DNA from: JACMNW01 sp031402355
GTDB taxonomy: Bacteria; Pseudomonadota; Alphaproteobacteria; Rhodobacterales; Rhodobacteraceae
DNA length: 64,000 bases
Direction of reading: 5' to 3'
Assembly: GCA_031402355.1 (NCBI GenBank)
Contig: JANNSG010000136.1
Span: 9,117-73,116, forward strand
The notes under the pieces were generated by a model. It did no database searches, was not told the origin of the DNA, and was given only the letters and a program-made list of their open reading frames with translations. Each line of letters begins with the position of its first letter. The first letter of the stretch is position 1. Position numbers and translations under genes: made by a program. Of the stretch, positions 8,809-18,225 are shown one piece after another.

Positions 8809-9663
8809 ATGGGAAGCGTGCCCGCGAAATTTGGCGACAGAACCTCTGATTTGGTCGCATCAGGCTTGGTCGATGGTGTGGCAAACTGGTGCGAAGCGCT
8901 GGCCGGGGGTGTCTCTTTGCAAGCGGCGCTTAGGCAGCTATTGCGCGCAGTCAACGCCGAGGCAGGCATGCTGGTTCGCACGCATCGCAGTGACGTTCGA
9001 TCTGTTGGCATCGCCACGCATGACGCGCGCAGTCATTCTGTCGAACGCCCGCTTCGATTGTCCTACGCCGACAGTTTCTTTGGTCCGCCGATGCGCATGC
9101 CGCGCACATCAAGCATATGGGTTGGCTCTGCACATGCCGATGATGCAGATGCTGATTGCGACCCGGCATTGAAGGAATGGCAAAAGTCACGTGGAATGAA
9201 GGAATTTGTCGTGCTGGTTTTGTCTGGCGGCCCAGCGACACGCGATCACATCGAACTGCATTTCTCGCAGTACCTGACACCGGACGTCCTGGGAATGCTG
9301 AAAGCATTGTTGCCGACACTGGCGCGAACATGGGCCGCACGGCAAGTTGGCCTGGTAACGCGCACGGTGGTCAATCATCGCAATTCAGGCCGACCAGTGC
9401 TGCCTGAAACGCCGTACTGCCCGATCCTTGGCGCTACAAACCCGGCCCGGCTAAGCCGCGCCGAATTTCGGGTTTGCCTGTTGCTTAGCCGAGGCCTGTC
9501 AGTCGCCGGTATTTCAGAAGAATTGCAGCTAAGTGATGCAACGATCCGTACGCAATTGCGCAATACCTATGCAAAAGCGAATACCAGCAGCTTGGCGGAA
9601 TTGGTCTTTCTTCTGTTGTCTCCAAAAGCTGCAATTGATTTTGCTGATGCTCGCTGCGCGTAA
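8809..9663 (+). CDS. LuxR-family transcriptional regulator
   Basis: The 284-residue protein ends in a LuxR-type helix-turn-helix (about 220-280): LSRAEFRVCLLLSRGLSVAGISEELQ then DATIRTQLRNTYAKA. The N-terminal 200 residues show no recognisable receiver Asp pocket and no clear autoinducer-binding signature, so the input is unknown. GGAGAAG lies 6 bases before the chosen ATG. Its place between tadC and the prepilin peptidase gene, in the same direction, suggests that it controls pilus expression; this is inferred. Confidence 0.8.
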   Translation: MGSVPAKFGDRTSDLVASGLVDGVANWCEALAGGVSLQAALRQLLRAVNAEAGMLVRTHRSDVRSVGIATHDARSHSVERPLRLSYADSFFGPPMRMPRTSSIWVGSAHADDADADCDPALKEWQKSRGMKEFVVLVLSGGPATRDHIELHFSQYLTPDVLGMLKALLPTLARTWAARQVGLVTRTVVNHRNSGRPVLPETPYCPILGATNPARLSRAEFRVCLLLSRGLSVAGISEELQLSDATIRTQLRNTYAKANTSSLAELVFLLLSPKAAIDFADARCA

Positions 9664-9679
9664 GGTGGCGTGAAAGGAC

Positions 9680-10150
9680 ATGCAGATGACTGTCGAACCC
9701 CTGTTCGTGATCGCACCATTGCTTGTCTGCGTGATTTATTTCGATCTGCGTTACCTGCGCATTCCAGATATTCTAAGCCTTTCGATTGTAGCAGTTTTCG
9801 CATTTTATGCGGTGCTGTTTGCGCCCGATGATTTGTTGATCCGTATTTCGGTTGCAGCGGCGGTGTTCGGGTTGGGTTTCGCTGCATTTGCGGTCCAGAT
9901 AGTCGGCGGAGGCGATGTGAAGCTTTTGCCGGCCTTGCTGCTTTTCATCCCGGCGGATGGTTTGATCCTGTTTGCAAATCTGTTTTCAGTGTCATTATTA
10001 GCCGCAGTGGCGATCATCTTGACGTTGCGGCTCAGCCCAACGGCAGGTGCATCAGGCTTTAAATCACTGTCGCAACCGCGGGCCCTGCCGATGGGTTTGC
10101 CCATCGGTTTGGCGGGCTTGTCCTATCCTTTATTGGTGCATCTGCAATAG
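9680..10150 (+). CDS. cpaA: Prepilin peptidase CpaA/TadV
   Basis: A membrane-embedded aspartic peptidase (A24 family) that cleaves Flp prepilin and the TadE-like pseudopilins. The 156-residue protein has several hydrophobic segments and both catalytic Asp contexts: YFDLRYLRIPD (first Asp, about residues 20-30) and VGGGDVKLLPA (GxGD motif, about 75-85). Like other TadV proteins it lacks the N-methylation domain of PilD. AAAGGA lies 5 bases before the ATG. It ends the plus-strand pilus cluster and faces the stop of the convergent ferritin-like gene. Confidence 0.9.
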   Translation: MQMTVEPLFVIAPLLVCVIYFDLRYLRIPDILSLSIVAVFAFYAVLFAPDDLLIRISVAAAVFGLGFAAFAVQIVGGGDVKLLPALLLFIPADGLILFANLFSVSLLAAVAIILTLRLSPTAGASGFKSLSQPRALPMGLPIGLAGLSYPLLVHLQ

Positions 10151-10224
10151 GCCGGTTGGGCGCTTGGCGCTGGCGCAAGCCCGACAAATGCGGACGCCGA
10201 TTTCGCCGAAAAGCAGGCGTACAA

Positions 10225-11325
10225 TCAACCGCTCTTGCGCGTGCCTGAAGCAGGCGATGCAACGTAGTCCCAGGTTGGCCCGGCTGTTTGTGTTGGCACA
10301 AGGTTCGGCAGCGGCACGCGCAGCAGTTTTTGGGCCCGCTCCCGCAATTGATACATCACCGGTACAAGCCCCGCCAATTGCGCCTTGTTGCCGTTGAACG
10401 CCGCGTTCAATCCATCCAGCAACGCGCTATAAGCTGCATTGAAACTGTCGGAAATGGCCCTGATATCGGGCAAATCGGCATAGTCGGCGGCTGTTGGATC
10501 ATCGCGCATCGGGTTTACGGCAGACCAATCCACCACCATGTCACCGCCGCTTGGTACATCGTCCACGCCGTCCTCGGGTTGGTAATACCGGCTATGCAGG
10601 ATCTCGTTGAACTTGAAGTAATGTGCGATATCTTCGCGGTTCTGGCCCTTCGGTCCGGGGATCGTGTCGCCGTCACCGGCACCCTTGCCCAAGTCGGCAC
10701 CTTCCCCTTCATCCATGATCTTGGATATGGCATCGCAGGCTGTTTGCAGATCGAAAACTGTGATGATAGCGCCGCCAGCACCGTAATAATCGCCCTTGCC
10801 GATCTGTCGGTCTATCTGGCCTGTAAAAATTTCCGCTTCACCCCATGTCTTGGCCGCATCACGCAGGCGTTGCTGCAAGTAAAGGTAAAATCCTCCGATG
10901 GTAGTGTAATTGCCTTTCCGGGCCTGCCTTGGGTCCTCGACACCGCGCTCAATTTCCCGAAATGACTTGACCTGCTCCGGATCAAAACGGCGCAGCCGAA
11001 CCTCTGTCCCTCTGTCGCCCAGAAGCTTGCGTGGATACTTGGGCAACTGGTCCGGATCGTTCATCACCGGCGCCAGGCCGATGGCGTTCATCACATTGGC
11101 AACCAGCACGATATGCAGCATTTCCTCGACCATAACCTGCCGGATCACTTCGATGGGTTCGGCGTTCACGACTTGGGGTGCGCTGCGGTCATACTGCCCC
11201 TGTTCCTTGATCGAATAACAAGCGGTCGCATAGGGCGGAATGGTCGACAGCTCCAGCATCAGTGCAAATTGCAGTAAATCGCGAAGCTGGCGGCGGTCAT
11301 GTTTGAGTGTGTTTTCTTTGGTCAT
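10225..11325 (-). CDS. Ferritin-like protein of the VioB iminophenyl-pyruvate dimer synthase type
   Basis: The 366-residue protein resembles the ferritin-like domain that forms part of VioB/RebD-type enzymes (PF12902). Visible candidate metal ligands are E25 (MLELSTIPPY), E68 and H71 (EEMLH) and a later HYFKFNEILHSRYY stretch typical of the family. Its own reaction is unknown. The start is set at the ATG at 11325 because it overlaps the stop of the GMC gene (TGATG); the frame stays open 36 codons further upstream, inside that gene. It is the last gene of a four-gene operon with a GMC flavoprotein, which suggests an oxidative reaction on a small organic substrate. Confidence 0.75.
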   Translation of the reverse strand: MTKENTLKHDRRQLRDLLQFALMLELSTIPPYATACYSIKEQGQYDRSAPQVVNAEPIEVIRQVMVEEMLHIVLVANVMNAIGLAPVMNDPDQLPKYPRKLLGDRGTEVRLRRFDPEQVKSFREIERGVEDPRQARKGNYTTIGGFYLYLQQRLRDAAKTWGEAEIFTGQIDRQIGKGDYYGAGGAIITVFDLQTACDAISKIMDEGEGADLGKGAGDGDTIPGPKGQNREDIAHYFKFNEILHSRYYQPEDGVDDVPSGGDMVVDWSAVNPMRDDPTAADYADLPDIRAISDSFNAAYSALLDGLNAAFNGNKAQLAGLVPVMYQLRERAQKLLRVPLPNLVPTQTAGPTWDYVASPASGTRKSG

Positions 11326-13310
11326 CAAAGCGCCCTGTCTATCGCTTCGGCCGCTTGAAAGGCCATCGCAGCCATTGTCATGGTCGGGTTGGACGTGGCC
11401 GCCGTCGGCATCGACCCGCAACCGACCATCCACAGATTGTCATGGTCATGGGTGCGCATGTCCGGTCGGGTGACCGAGGTTTTGGCCGAATTGCCGATCC
11501 GGTGGGTGCCCACCAGATGCCCTGCCCCGAACACCGTATAGCCGCTGCCATCATAGGTCAGGTAACCATTGTCAGACGGGTTGTAGGTCGTGTAGTTCTT
11601 GACGCCAAGCCGCTGAAAGACTTGCATGCAGGCATCATGGCCAAGCGCCAGACCCGCGCGCGAATAGTCTGATATGTCATAGCTGATGACGGGCCGGAAT
11701 TCCCCCATCGCGTCACGGTAGGCCGGATCAATCGTCACAAAATTGGACGCATGCGGAACCTGTTCAACCAACACGCCGATGCGAACCTGCCGCTGCACAT
11801 CGTGATACAGCTTGCGGCGCAGTTCCGGGCCGAAAAGGTTGTCCTGCTCAACCAGACGCTTGACGTCGGAGTAAGGCGCGCCCGCCGCGAAATCCCAACC
11901 TGAATTGCCAAGTTCCAGCCGGAACGCGGCTTTCTGGTCGCGGAAGGTGCCATCGCGGAAACATTCGATCCCCGCCGTTGCACCCGGCCCCCGAAAAGCG
12001 CCAACCGGATCACGCGCTAAACCCCAGGCCATCATATAGGGATGGTCCATCAGATTGCGGCCCAGTTCCTGGCTGGATGGGCACAGGCCCGACGCCAAGG
12101 CCAGCGTGCTGTTTTCAATCGCCCCACCGGCAAGCACATAGATCGTGCCCCGCGCGCGGCGCAACTCGTACTGGGGAACGCCGGGAAAAAGATAGCTCTT
12201 GTAGATGATCCCGCTGACCCGGTTGTCGGCATTCAATTCTACCTGCGATGCAATCGCCTGGGTCCGGATCTTGAACAGCGCCTCGATGTCCGCAATTCTG
12301 ACGGCTGTTTTCACGGGCTTGGTTTCGGTCGCCTGCTTGGCCGCAGTGGCAGCAAGTGCTCTGGCATCCGCCAATGTTTTCATGGCGTTGTACTTGGCCT
12401 GGATCGGGCAGATCGGAATGCAGGCGGAATTGCCCTCGCAGCGCTGGCCGGTGAAGGCAAAAGATCCAGTCGCACCCCGGGGCAGAAACGGCTCTACGAA
12501 ATCGCCGCCGACGCAGAATTGGCCAGTCTCTGCCAATGGCGCGCGCGGCGTCGAATTGCGACCCTGCGGTGTGTTGGAAACCTTGATATTCACAAAGTCC
12601 AGTCCCGGCTCAGACCTGCCGCCAAAATCGGTCCGGTACCCCGTCGCCACTGGCGTGCCGTCCGCTCCACTGGCGAAATAGGCATCGCTGAACGAATTGG
12701 GGATCGCATGCATCGGGTATTGATAGCCTTCGGAAAAATAACCATCGCCGTCACCCGCCCGAGACACATGGATACCCAATGCCTCGGGTGTTTGCTGATC
12801 AACCTCGGCGGAAACCCCAACTTCCCATTCTGCCTTTTCATAGTAGGGCCGCAGGTCCTGATAACCGATCGGCCAGTCAACCCCCTGCCCGAACCGGCTT
12901 GCCATCTCAAAATCTGCAGGCAACATCCGCAGCGAAGTTCCCAGCCAATGCAACGTGGTTCCGCCATAAGCACGCAGATAATTGCTACCAAACGGGATCG
13001 GTCCGCGCTGCACAAAATAGCCGTTTGCATCCGGTGCTGTGCCATGCACCGAGGTGATGTCCAGCACCGAAGGTGATGGCACGGTTGGCAAATCGGGATA
13101 GGGCGAATTCGGGGTCTTGGCCAGGGTCAGGTAGAACTGGTCCAGATAGGCGCGATAGGTTTTCCAATCGTCACCATGATCTGCGCCGGCCTCAAGGATC
13201 AACACCCTGCGGCCACTGGCAAGCAACTGCTTGGCAAGAATGCCGCCGGCGATCCCGGCGCCAACAATCACCACGTCGTAGGTTTCGTCATCATCCAGCG
13301 GGATGCCCAT
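11325..13310 (-). CDS. GMC-family FAD oxidoreductase
   Basis: A 661-residue flavoprotein with the dinucleotide-binding motif VVIVGAGIAGG at residues 13-23 and the GMC C-terminal signature: GAGHLVGTHRIG, then MVGCGSMPTAATSNPTMTMAAMAF. A Cys-rich stretch GQRCEGNSACIPICPIQAKYN resembles that of membrane sugar and alcohol dehydrogenase large subunits. The family oxidises alcohols or sugars through FAD. No Tat signal is seen, so the enzyme may be cytoplasmic. The next upstream gene encodes a small-subunit-like protein only 3 bases away, as in two-subunit dehydrogenases. The substrate cannot be told from the sequence. Confidence 0.88.
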   Translation of the reverse strand: MGIPLDDDETYDVVIVGAGIAGGILAKQLLASGRRVLILEAGADHGDDWKTYRAYLDQFYLTLAKTPNSPYPDLPTVPSPSVLDITSVHGTAPDANGYFVQRGPIPFGSNYLRAYGGTTLHWLGTSLRMLPADFEMASRFGQGVDWPIGYQDLRPYYEKAEWEVGVSAEVDQQTPEALGIHVSRAGDGDGYFSEGYQYPMHAIPNSFSDAYFASGADGTPVATGYRTDFGGRSEPGLDFVNIKVSNTPQGRNSTPRAPLAETGQFCVGGDFVEPFLPRGATGSFAFTGQRCEGNSACIPICPIQAKYNAMKTLADARALAATAAKQATETKPVKTAVRIADIEALFKIRTQAIASQVELNADNRVSGIIYKSYLFPGVPQYELRRARGTIYVLAGGAIENSTLALASGLCPSSQELGRNLMDHPYMMAWGLARDPVGAFRGPGATAGIECFRDGTFRDQKAAFRLELGNSGWDFAAGAPYSDVKRLVEQDNLFGPELRRKLYHDVQRQVRIGVLVEQVPHASNFVTIDPAYRDAMGEFRPVISYDISDYSRAGLALGHDACMQVFQRLGVKNYTTYNPSDNGYLTYDGSGYTVFGAGHLVGTHRIGNSAKTSVTRPDMRTHDHDNLWMVGCGSMPTAATSNPTMTMAAMAFQAAEAIDRAL

Positions 13311-13313
13311 GGT

Positions 13314-13799
13314 CTAGACCCCGCTCTTTGGTGGGGCGACGGCCCAAGCCCCGAACCCTTGCTGCTTGGCCCCCATCGGATGGGCGCCAATAGCATCCCA
13401 GACCAGCCCTTCCTTGTAAGCCAGCGCCGAAATGACCCGCGCAGTGTCAAAGCGCGAGGCACCAAAACTGCGACGCCATGCCTGTGGCAACGGTATCCAC
13501 TGGCCCAGATACCAAAGCTGAATAAGACTGCGCGCAAGCGGTCCGAACTTTTCACTGGCAAGATAGCGCGACCTGATCTGCTGGGCAACAGCGTCGGGAT
13601 CTTCGCCCAAGGCTTTCTCAAGATCCTTTGCATCGACCAAAAATGCGGTCAAGATCAAGTCCGGCGTAACCTGCCTGAACTGATGCCAGTATTCCTGCGC
13701 GCAACCGGTGCCAAAAAGCTCGGCGCGCGAATAGCCGGTCAGAACCACGCTGATTGCCACAAAATCTTCTATTCCGCACCCTTTGTCAGTGACTTTCAT
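13314..13799 (-). CDS. Small subunit of an FAD-dependent sorbitol dehydrogenase-type enzyme (FAD-SLDH-like)
   Basis: A 161-residue protein with the FAD-SLDH small-subunit pattern: an early FVAISVVLTGYSRAEL segment, a central SLIQLWYLGQW helix and a C-terminal ALAYKEGLVWDAIGAHPMG segment. Such subunits accompany GMC-type catalytic subunits, and here the GMC gene starts 3 bases downstream. Unlike many relatives there is no twin-arginine signal at the N-terminus, so export is not obvious. Its start overlaps the end of the preceding gene by 14 bases. Confidence 0.68.
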   Translation of the reverse strand: MKVTDKGCGIEDFVAISVVLTGYSRAELFGTGCAQEYWHQFRQVTPDLILTAFLVDAKDLEKALGEDPDAVAQQIRSRYLASEKFGPLARSLIQLWYLGQWIPLPQAWRRSFGASRFDTARVISALAYKEGLVWDAIGAHPMGAKQQGFGAWAVAPPKSGV

Positions 13800-14724
13800 C
13801 GTGGCGATCCCGGTCAATGGTATCCACATAAAACCCGCGCGGCTCAATGCAGGCAGGGGGGCTTTCGAACATTTGCGCTGCAACGGGGGCCAGATCAGTG
13901 AACAGGGCACGCATGTCCCTTGTCATAGCGAAATCATTGCGGCCGATTTCCAGCTTGATGCCAGCCGCCTGCGCATCAGTCAGCATCGCTGTGTCAAACA
14001 GACCGACGATCGTCCACTTTGTCCAGACCGTACGGCCCAGGCCAGTCGCGAATTCGGGGATTGGGGTGCTGTCGGTCCGGGTCCATTGGTAGCCGGTAAA
14101 ATCCGACCTAAGCCGATAGACAAAATCGTCAGGATCATCTGGGTTGACCAGTTGAATCCGCCATTTTTGGACTTGCGTGGGCGGAATACTGTCCGTCATC
14201 GGCGCGTTCAGCGACGGCACCTCATAGTTGAACACGCCGTAGAATTTCGGTTCGCCAAAAACCTCTCGCCCTGCCTCGACCGCAACCTTGTTGTCGGCCG
14301 CCACATGCAGCCGCAAATGACCAATGGTCCCGGTCTGATCATTGCCATGAAGATACTCCCAAAGCGGCATCTTCGGCACGCCCGGGGTGCGGTTTGCCGG
14401 ATAGGCAAGCAGATTGAATTCAACTTCATTGGTGGTGCCAAGCGCGTTGCTGTAATGCGAAGTATAACGTTGGAAATTCAACACCAGAACGGCGCGGTCT
14501 TCTTGCTCGCCCTTGGCGTTGATCACTGGAAAACGCGCCACGCACAGCCCTGTGCCTTTCACAAAAGGTTCTGCCGCTTCAACCGTGGTGTACCAATAGA
14601 CCCACTGGCATTGCAAAGACGCATAGTAGAACGGAAATGAACTGAATTCTTTTGGCAGCTTGGGCATCACGCCGGTTGCAGGTGCTTGTTCGCAGGTTGA
14701 TCGCTTTTTTCTGGTATCAGTCAC
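13786..14724 (-). CDS. Acetoacetate decarboxylase-like (ADC superfamily) protein
   Basis: A protein of about 312 residues whose best landmark is EAGREVFGEPKFYGVFNYEV, close to the GRE..G.PK motif of the acetoacetate decarboxylase superfamily; the rest is beta-rich and unrecognised. ADC-like proteins include decarboxylases and aldolase-dehydratases that use a Schiff-base Lys, and the Lys of this motif is a candidate. The start is uncertain: GTG at 14724 (after TGGGGGCAACC), GTG at 14742 or ATG at 14667 are all possible. It is the first gene of the four-gene operon. Function unknown. Confidence 0.55.
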   Translation of the reverse strand: MTDTRKKRSTCEQAPATGVMPKLPKEFSSFPFYYASLQCQWVYWYTTVEAAEPFVKGTGLCVARFPVINAKGEQEDRAVLVLNFQRYTSHYSNALGTTNEVEFNLLAYPANRTPGVPKMPLWEYLHGNDQTGTIGHLRLHVAADNKVAVEAGREVFGEPKFYGVFNYEVPSLNAPMTDSIPPTQVQKWRIQLVNPDDPDDFVYRLRSDFTGYQWTRTDSTPIPEFATGLGRTVWTKWTIVGLFDTAMLTDAQAAGIKLEIGRNDFAMTRDMRALFTDLAPVAAQMFESPPACIEPRGFYVDTIDRDRHDESH

Positions 14725-14865
14725 GGTTGCCCCCAGTATCACGCCCTCGCCATCCAGCCCCCGCCATCAGGCCCGCGCCGTGCGGATCGGTCGATTGCCG
14801 CGCTGGCGCCCCTATATTCATCGCATAGCTTGCCCAGAATCCCAAAGCCGAAATCGCAGCCCGGT

Positions 14866-17800
14866 TCAGTTCTTTTGCGGGTCAAAGTCCTGCAAAATGG
14901 CCTGTGCCTCGGACACTGCCAAACTTCCGTGTTCCAGCCCGGACAAAGCCTCTGCAAGCAAGTCGCGCGCGTGTTGACGGCGTAGCGGCCCGTGCGCTGC
15001 GCGCGCCATGCTGGCCGCCGCCCGAAGCTGCAAAGACCGCTTTCCCATCTTGCCGGCGAGATCGTAGGCCTGATTCAGCAACAGGTCGCCCGCAGCAATA
15101 TCTCCACGCAAATGCGCAATCTGACCACTCAGACGGATCAATTCGGACCGCCAGAAACCCTCGCCGCTGCTTGCCTCGAAGGCTTGGGCCTTTTTGACCA
15201 GATTTTCGGCCACTTCCAGATGTCCAAGTTGCATCGCGGTTTCAGCTTGCAGGTAGAAAAAATAGCTTGTGCCGACACCCGACGCCGTGCCGCGCCATTC
15301 ATCAAGGCCTTGGGCGATCATTGTCAGACTTGCTTCTTGCAGTTCTGCACGTCTTGCCCAGCCGTTCATCATGCGACCCCAGCCAAGCCAGAAATGGAAC
15401 GTGTTTGCCTCGGAAAGCGAAATCAATTCGGCAGAGCTTTTTCGAAGCTCCACTTCATCGCCCATAAACTGGTATATCCAGCTTGCCAAGGCCAAGGCGA
15501 ACGATATCGAAAACGGATGATCGGTTTCACGCGCGAGAACCAGCGCCGTCTGGATAGAAGCCCGTGCCGCATTGCACGCGCCCGACAACCATTGGCCAAC
15601 GGCAGAATAGGCGTGCAATGCAACAGGCAAATCAACAACATCAAAGCCAAGACTTCGCTGCCGGTCATCGATTGTCAGCGGAATGGCTAGGCCGCGTCGC
15701 AGATTTGCCAGCGCGTCTTGTGGTTGACCCATGTAAACTAGAACCGCACCCAGCGACCGAAAGGCAGCCGCTGTCAACACCGGGTCATCAAACCCCTCTG
15801 CGAGTGACACCAAAAACTCTGCACTTTGCAGCGCGGTGATTTGCTCGCCACCAATCATGGCCGACCGGAACTGGCCATAAACCACAACAAACAATCGTTC
15901 GGTCTCGCCATACTGACCACACAGTTTTTGCGCCCTGGCGTAGGCTGTCTGAACGATTTCCTGCGCATAACCATGCACAAATGCCAGCGGCACCGCGATG
16001 GCAATCTGCAAGTCCAGTTCACGCAGGTCGCGCTCTGCTGATGCGGGAAGCTGTTCAAGACATGCCAAAGCCTGCCTCAGATGTTCAATAGCTTCAAGAT
16101 TGGCAGAGCGGGATTTAGCCACGCCCGCCGCCATTGACCAGTATGTTTCGGCGCAGGAATGATTGCGCGCCTGAGTGAAATGATGCGCAACCAGTTCGGG
16201 CTCACGCGCGGCCGTTTCAGGAAAATGCCGTTCCAGCACTTCGGCGATCTTGGCGTGCCATTTGACCTGCGTCACCCGCAGCATGGATTGATAGGCGGCG
16301 TCCTGAACCAGCGCGTGGCGAAACCGATATGCGGTCTCGCCCCCTGCACCGCTGTTCGGCACGACAATATCTGCATCGACCAGCTTGGACAGGGCGGCGT
16401 GAACATCCGCATTCGCGCCACCTTGAACCCGTGCCAACAGCGCGTGGTGAAACGTTCGGCCGATGGCGGCCGCGACCTGTGCCACCTCCTTGACCTCGGA
16501 CATCCGGTCAAGCCGCGCCAAAAGCGAGGCTTGCAGCGATTCCGGAATCGCATGGGCCAGATCACTGGTGACCTCAGAGGCGACATTCATGAACCCCGCT
16601 TCGACGACCATTTTGGTCAATTCCTCGATGAACAGCGGCACACCGTCGGTGCGTGAAACGATCTGCTGCAAGATCGCTTCGGACGGCCGGGCTCCTGCAA
16701 TACCCTCGATCAGTTTGATTGTCTCACGCCGCCCCAGCCGGTTCAATTCCAGTGCGGAAACATGCGCAAGGTTCTTCCATGGCGATTCGAACTCTGGCCG
16801 CGCGGTGATCAACATCAAGCAAGGCAGCAGCGGCAAAGCTTCAATCCAACGCGACAGAAATTCCAGGGTTGACGGGTCGATCCAATGTACATCGTCGATC
16901 AACATCAACAGCGGTTTTTGTGCGGATAATGCTGTACAAATCTGCAACAACGCATTGATGATATTTGTTTTTTCGCGCTCGGGAAAAACCGGCATCTGGG
17001 TGTTCAAATTGTCGTCTGCAAGCCCCAGCAAGGTATAGATCGGCGGGCAAACCACTGTTGCATCAAGCCCGATGGCGCGAACAAGCTCTTCCAGCTTGCC
17101 GCGCTTCACCGCGATTGCATCAGATTCCGCCAAAACCAGCATCGATTCCAGCGCCGATCTGACAGAGTAGAACGCGCTGTTTTTGTGAATCACGGATCCA
17201 AACAATGCCAAACGGTTTGCGGCGCCGTCCAACAGTTCAAGGTCAAGCGCAAAGGCGATACGGGATTTTCCGATCCCTGCTTCGCCAGAAATCACCATCA
17301 CTTGCCCGTCGCCGTTGATCGCCTCATCCCACCGGGTTGCGACCAGCGCAATTTCGGCTTTGCGTCCGATCATCGGCGTGGCTGGATGCAAGTTGCGGCG
17401 CTCGGCCAGGTCAGACGCAGTGGTCGCCCTGAGGGTTCGAAACAACTCGATCGGCTCCCGCACCCCGTTCAACACCTGCGGGCCAAGTGATTTGAACACC
17501 AGTTGCGACCCGATAAATCGCCGGGTCGCCGCCGAAGACAGCACCTGCCCCGCCTTCGCATACGACTGGATCCGGGCCGCGACATTAGGTGTATCCCCGA
17601 AAAGAGACCGCTTTTCTGCATGGCTGCCCGATCCGGTATCCCCAACGACAACAAATCCAGTGTGCAACCCGACCCTCACCTCGGTTTGCAGATCATGAGT
17701 CTTGAAACGATCCGCGATGCCGGGCGCCGCCTCGACAATCTCCAGTCCTGCAAGCGCGGCAGCATAGGCACTGCTTTCATGCGCGGCGGGATAGCCGAAA

Positions 17801-18225
17801 TAGGCCACTATTCCGTCACCGACAAAATTTGCAACACTGCCTTCGTACCGTTCGACGATTTCAACCACCACAGCCCGGTAATGCGCAATCAGATCGCGGT
17901 AATCTTCTGGATCAAGACGTTCCGAAATCGCCGTGGACCCGACAAGATCGCTGAACAGAACTGTTACCTGACGTCGCTCTGCACCATTTTCAGGCACGGC
18001 AGGCTGATCAGGCCCGGCGGTAGACAAGGGACTGCCATCCCCCGCGATGACTGAAACGGCCGAGATCGGACGCGGGCTGAACGGCTCGCCGCAATGGATG
18101 CAGAACTTGGCATCCGGCTTTGCTTCCGCACCGCAGCCCGCACAAACCCTTGTTAGTCTTGTTCCGCACTCTTGGCAGAATTTTGCCTGAAAAGGATTGT
18201 CCGTCGTACAGGTGGGGCACAGCAA
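14866..18225 (-). CDS. Zinc-ribbon/class III cyclase/AAA-ATPase signalling protein
   Basis: A 1119-residue multidomain protein. Residues 1-50 form a double zinc ribbon (CPTC, CQEC, CAGC, CIHC). About 85-260 is a class III adenylate/guanylate cyclase domain (VLFSDLVGST at 89-98 and FVGDGIVAYFG with metal-binding Asp). A P-loop ATPase follows (SGEAGIGKS at about 313-321), then a long helical TPR-like C-terminus. It probably makes a cyclic nucleotide in response to an unknown signal. The start is decided by AGGAGG followed after 6 bases by TTG at 18225; a TTG 21 bases upstream is in frame but would place AGGAGG inside the gene. It may share a transcript with nothing else. Confidence 0.85.
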   Translation of the reverse strand: MLCPTCTTDNPFQAKFCQECGTRLTRVCAGCGAEAKPDAKFCIHCGEPFSPRPISAVSVIAGDGSPLSTAGPDQPAVPENGAERRQVTVLFSDLVGSTAISERLDPEDYRDLIAHYRAVVVEIVERYEGSVANFVGDGIVAYFGYPAAHESSAYAAALAGLEIVEAAPGIADRFKTHDLQTEVRVGLHTGFVVVGDTGSGSHAEKRSLFGDTPNVAARIQSYAKAGQVLSSAATRRFIGSQLVFKSLGPQVLNGVREPIELFRTLRATTASDLAERRNLHPATPMIGRKAEIALVATRWDEAINGDGQVMVISGEAGIGKSRIAFALDLELLDGAANRLALFGSVIHKNSAFYSVRSALESMLVLAESDAIAVKRGKLEELVRAIGLDATVVCPPIYTLLGLADDNLNTQMPVFPEREKTNIINALLQICTALSAQKPLLMLIDDVHWIDPSTLEFLSRWIEALPLLPCLMLITARPEFESPWKNLAHVSALELNRLGRRETIKLIEGIAGARPSEAILQQIVSRTDGVPLFIEELTKMVVEAGFMNVASEVTSDLAHAIPESLQASLLARLDRMSEVKEVAQVAAAIGRTFHHALLARVQGGANADVHAALSKLVDADIVVPNSGAGGETAYRFRHALVQDAAYQSMLRVTQVKWHAKIAEVLERHFPETAAREPELVAHHFTQARNHSCAETYWSMAAGVAKSRSANLEAIEHLRQALACLEQLPASAERDLRELDLQIAIAVPLAFVHGYAQEIVQTAYARAQKLCGQYGETERLFVVVYGQFRSAMIGGEQITALQSAEFLVSLAEGFDDPVLTAAAFRSLGAVLVYMGQPQDALANLRRGLAIPLTIDDRQRSLGFDVVDLPVALHAYSAVGQWLSGACNAARASIQTALVLARETDHPFSISFALALASWIYQFMGDEVELRKSSAELISLSEANTFHFWLGWGRMMNGWARRAELQEASLTMIAQGLDEWRGTASGVGTSYFFYLQAETAMQLGHLEVAENLVKKAQAFEASSGEGFWRSELIRLSGQIAHLRGDIAAGDLLLNQAYDLAGKMGKRSLQLRAAASMARAAHGPLRRQHARDLLAEALSGLEHGSLAVSEAQAILQDFDPQKN

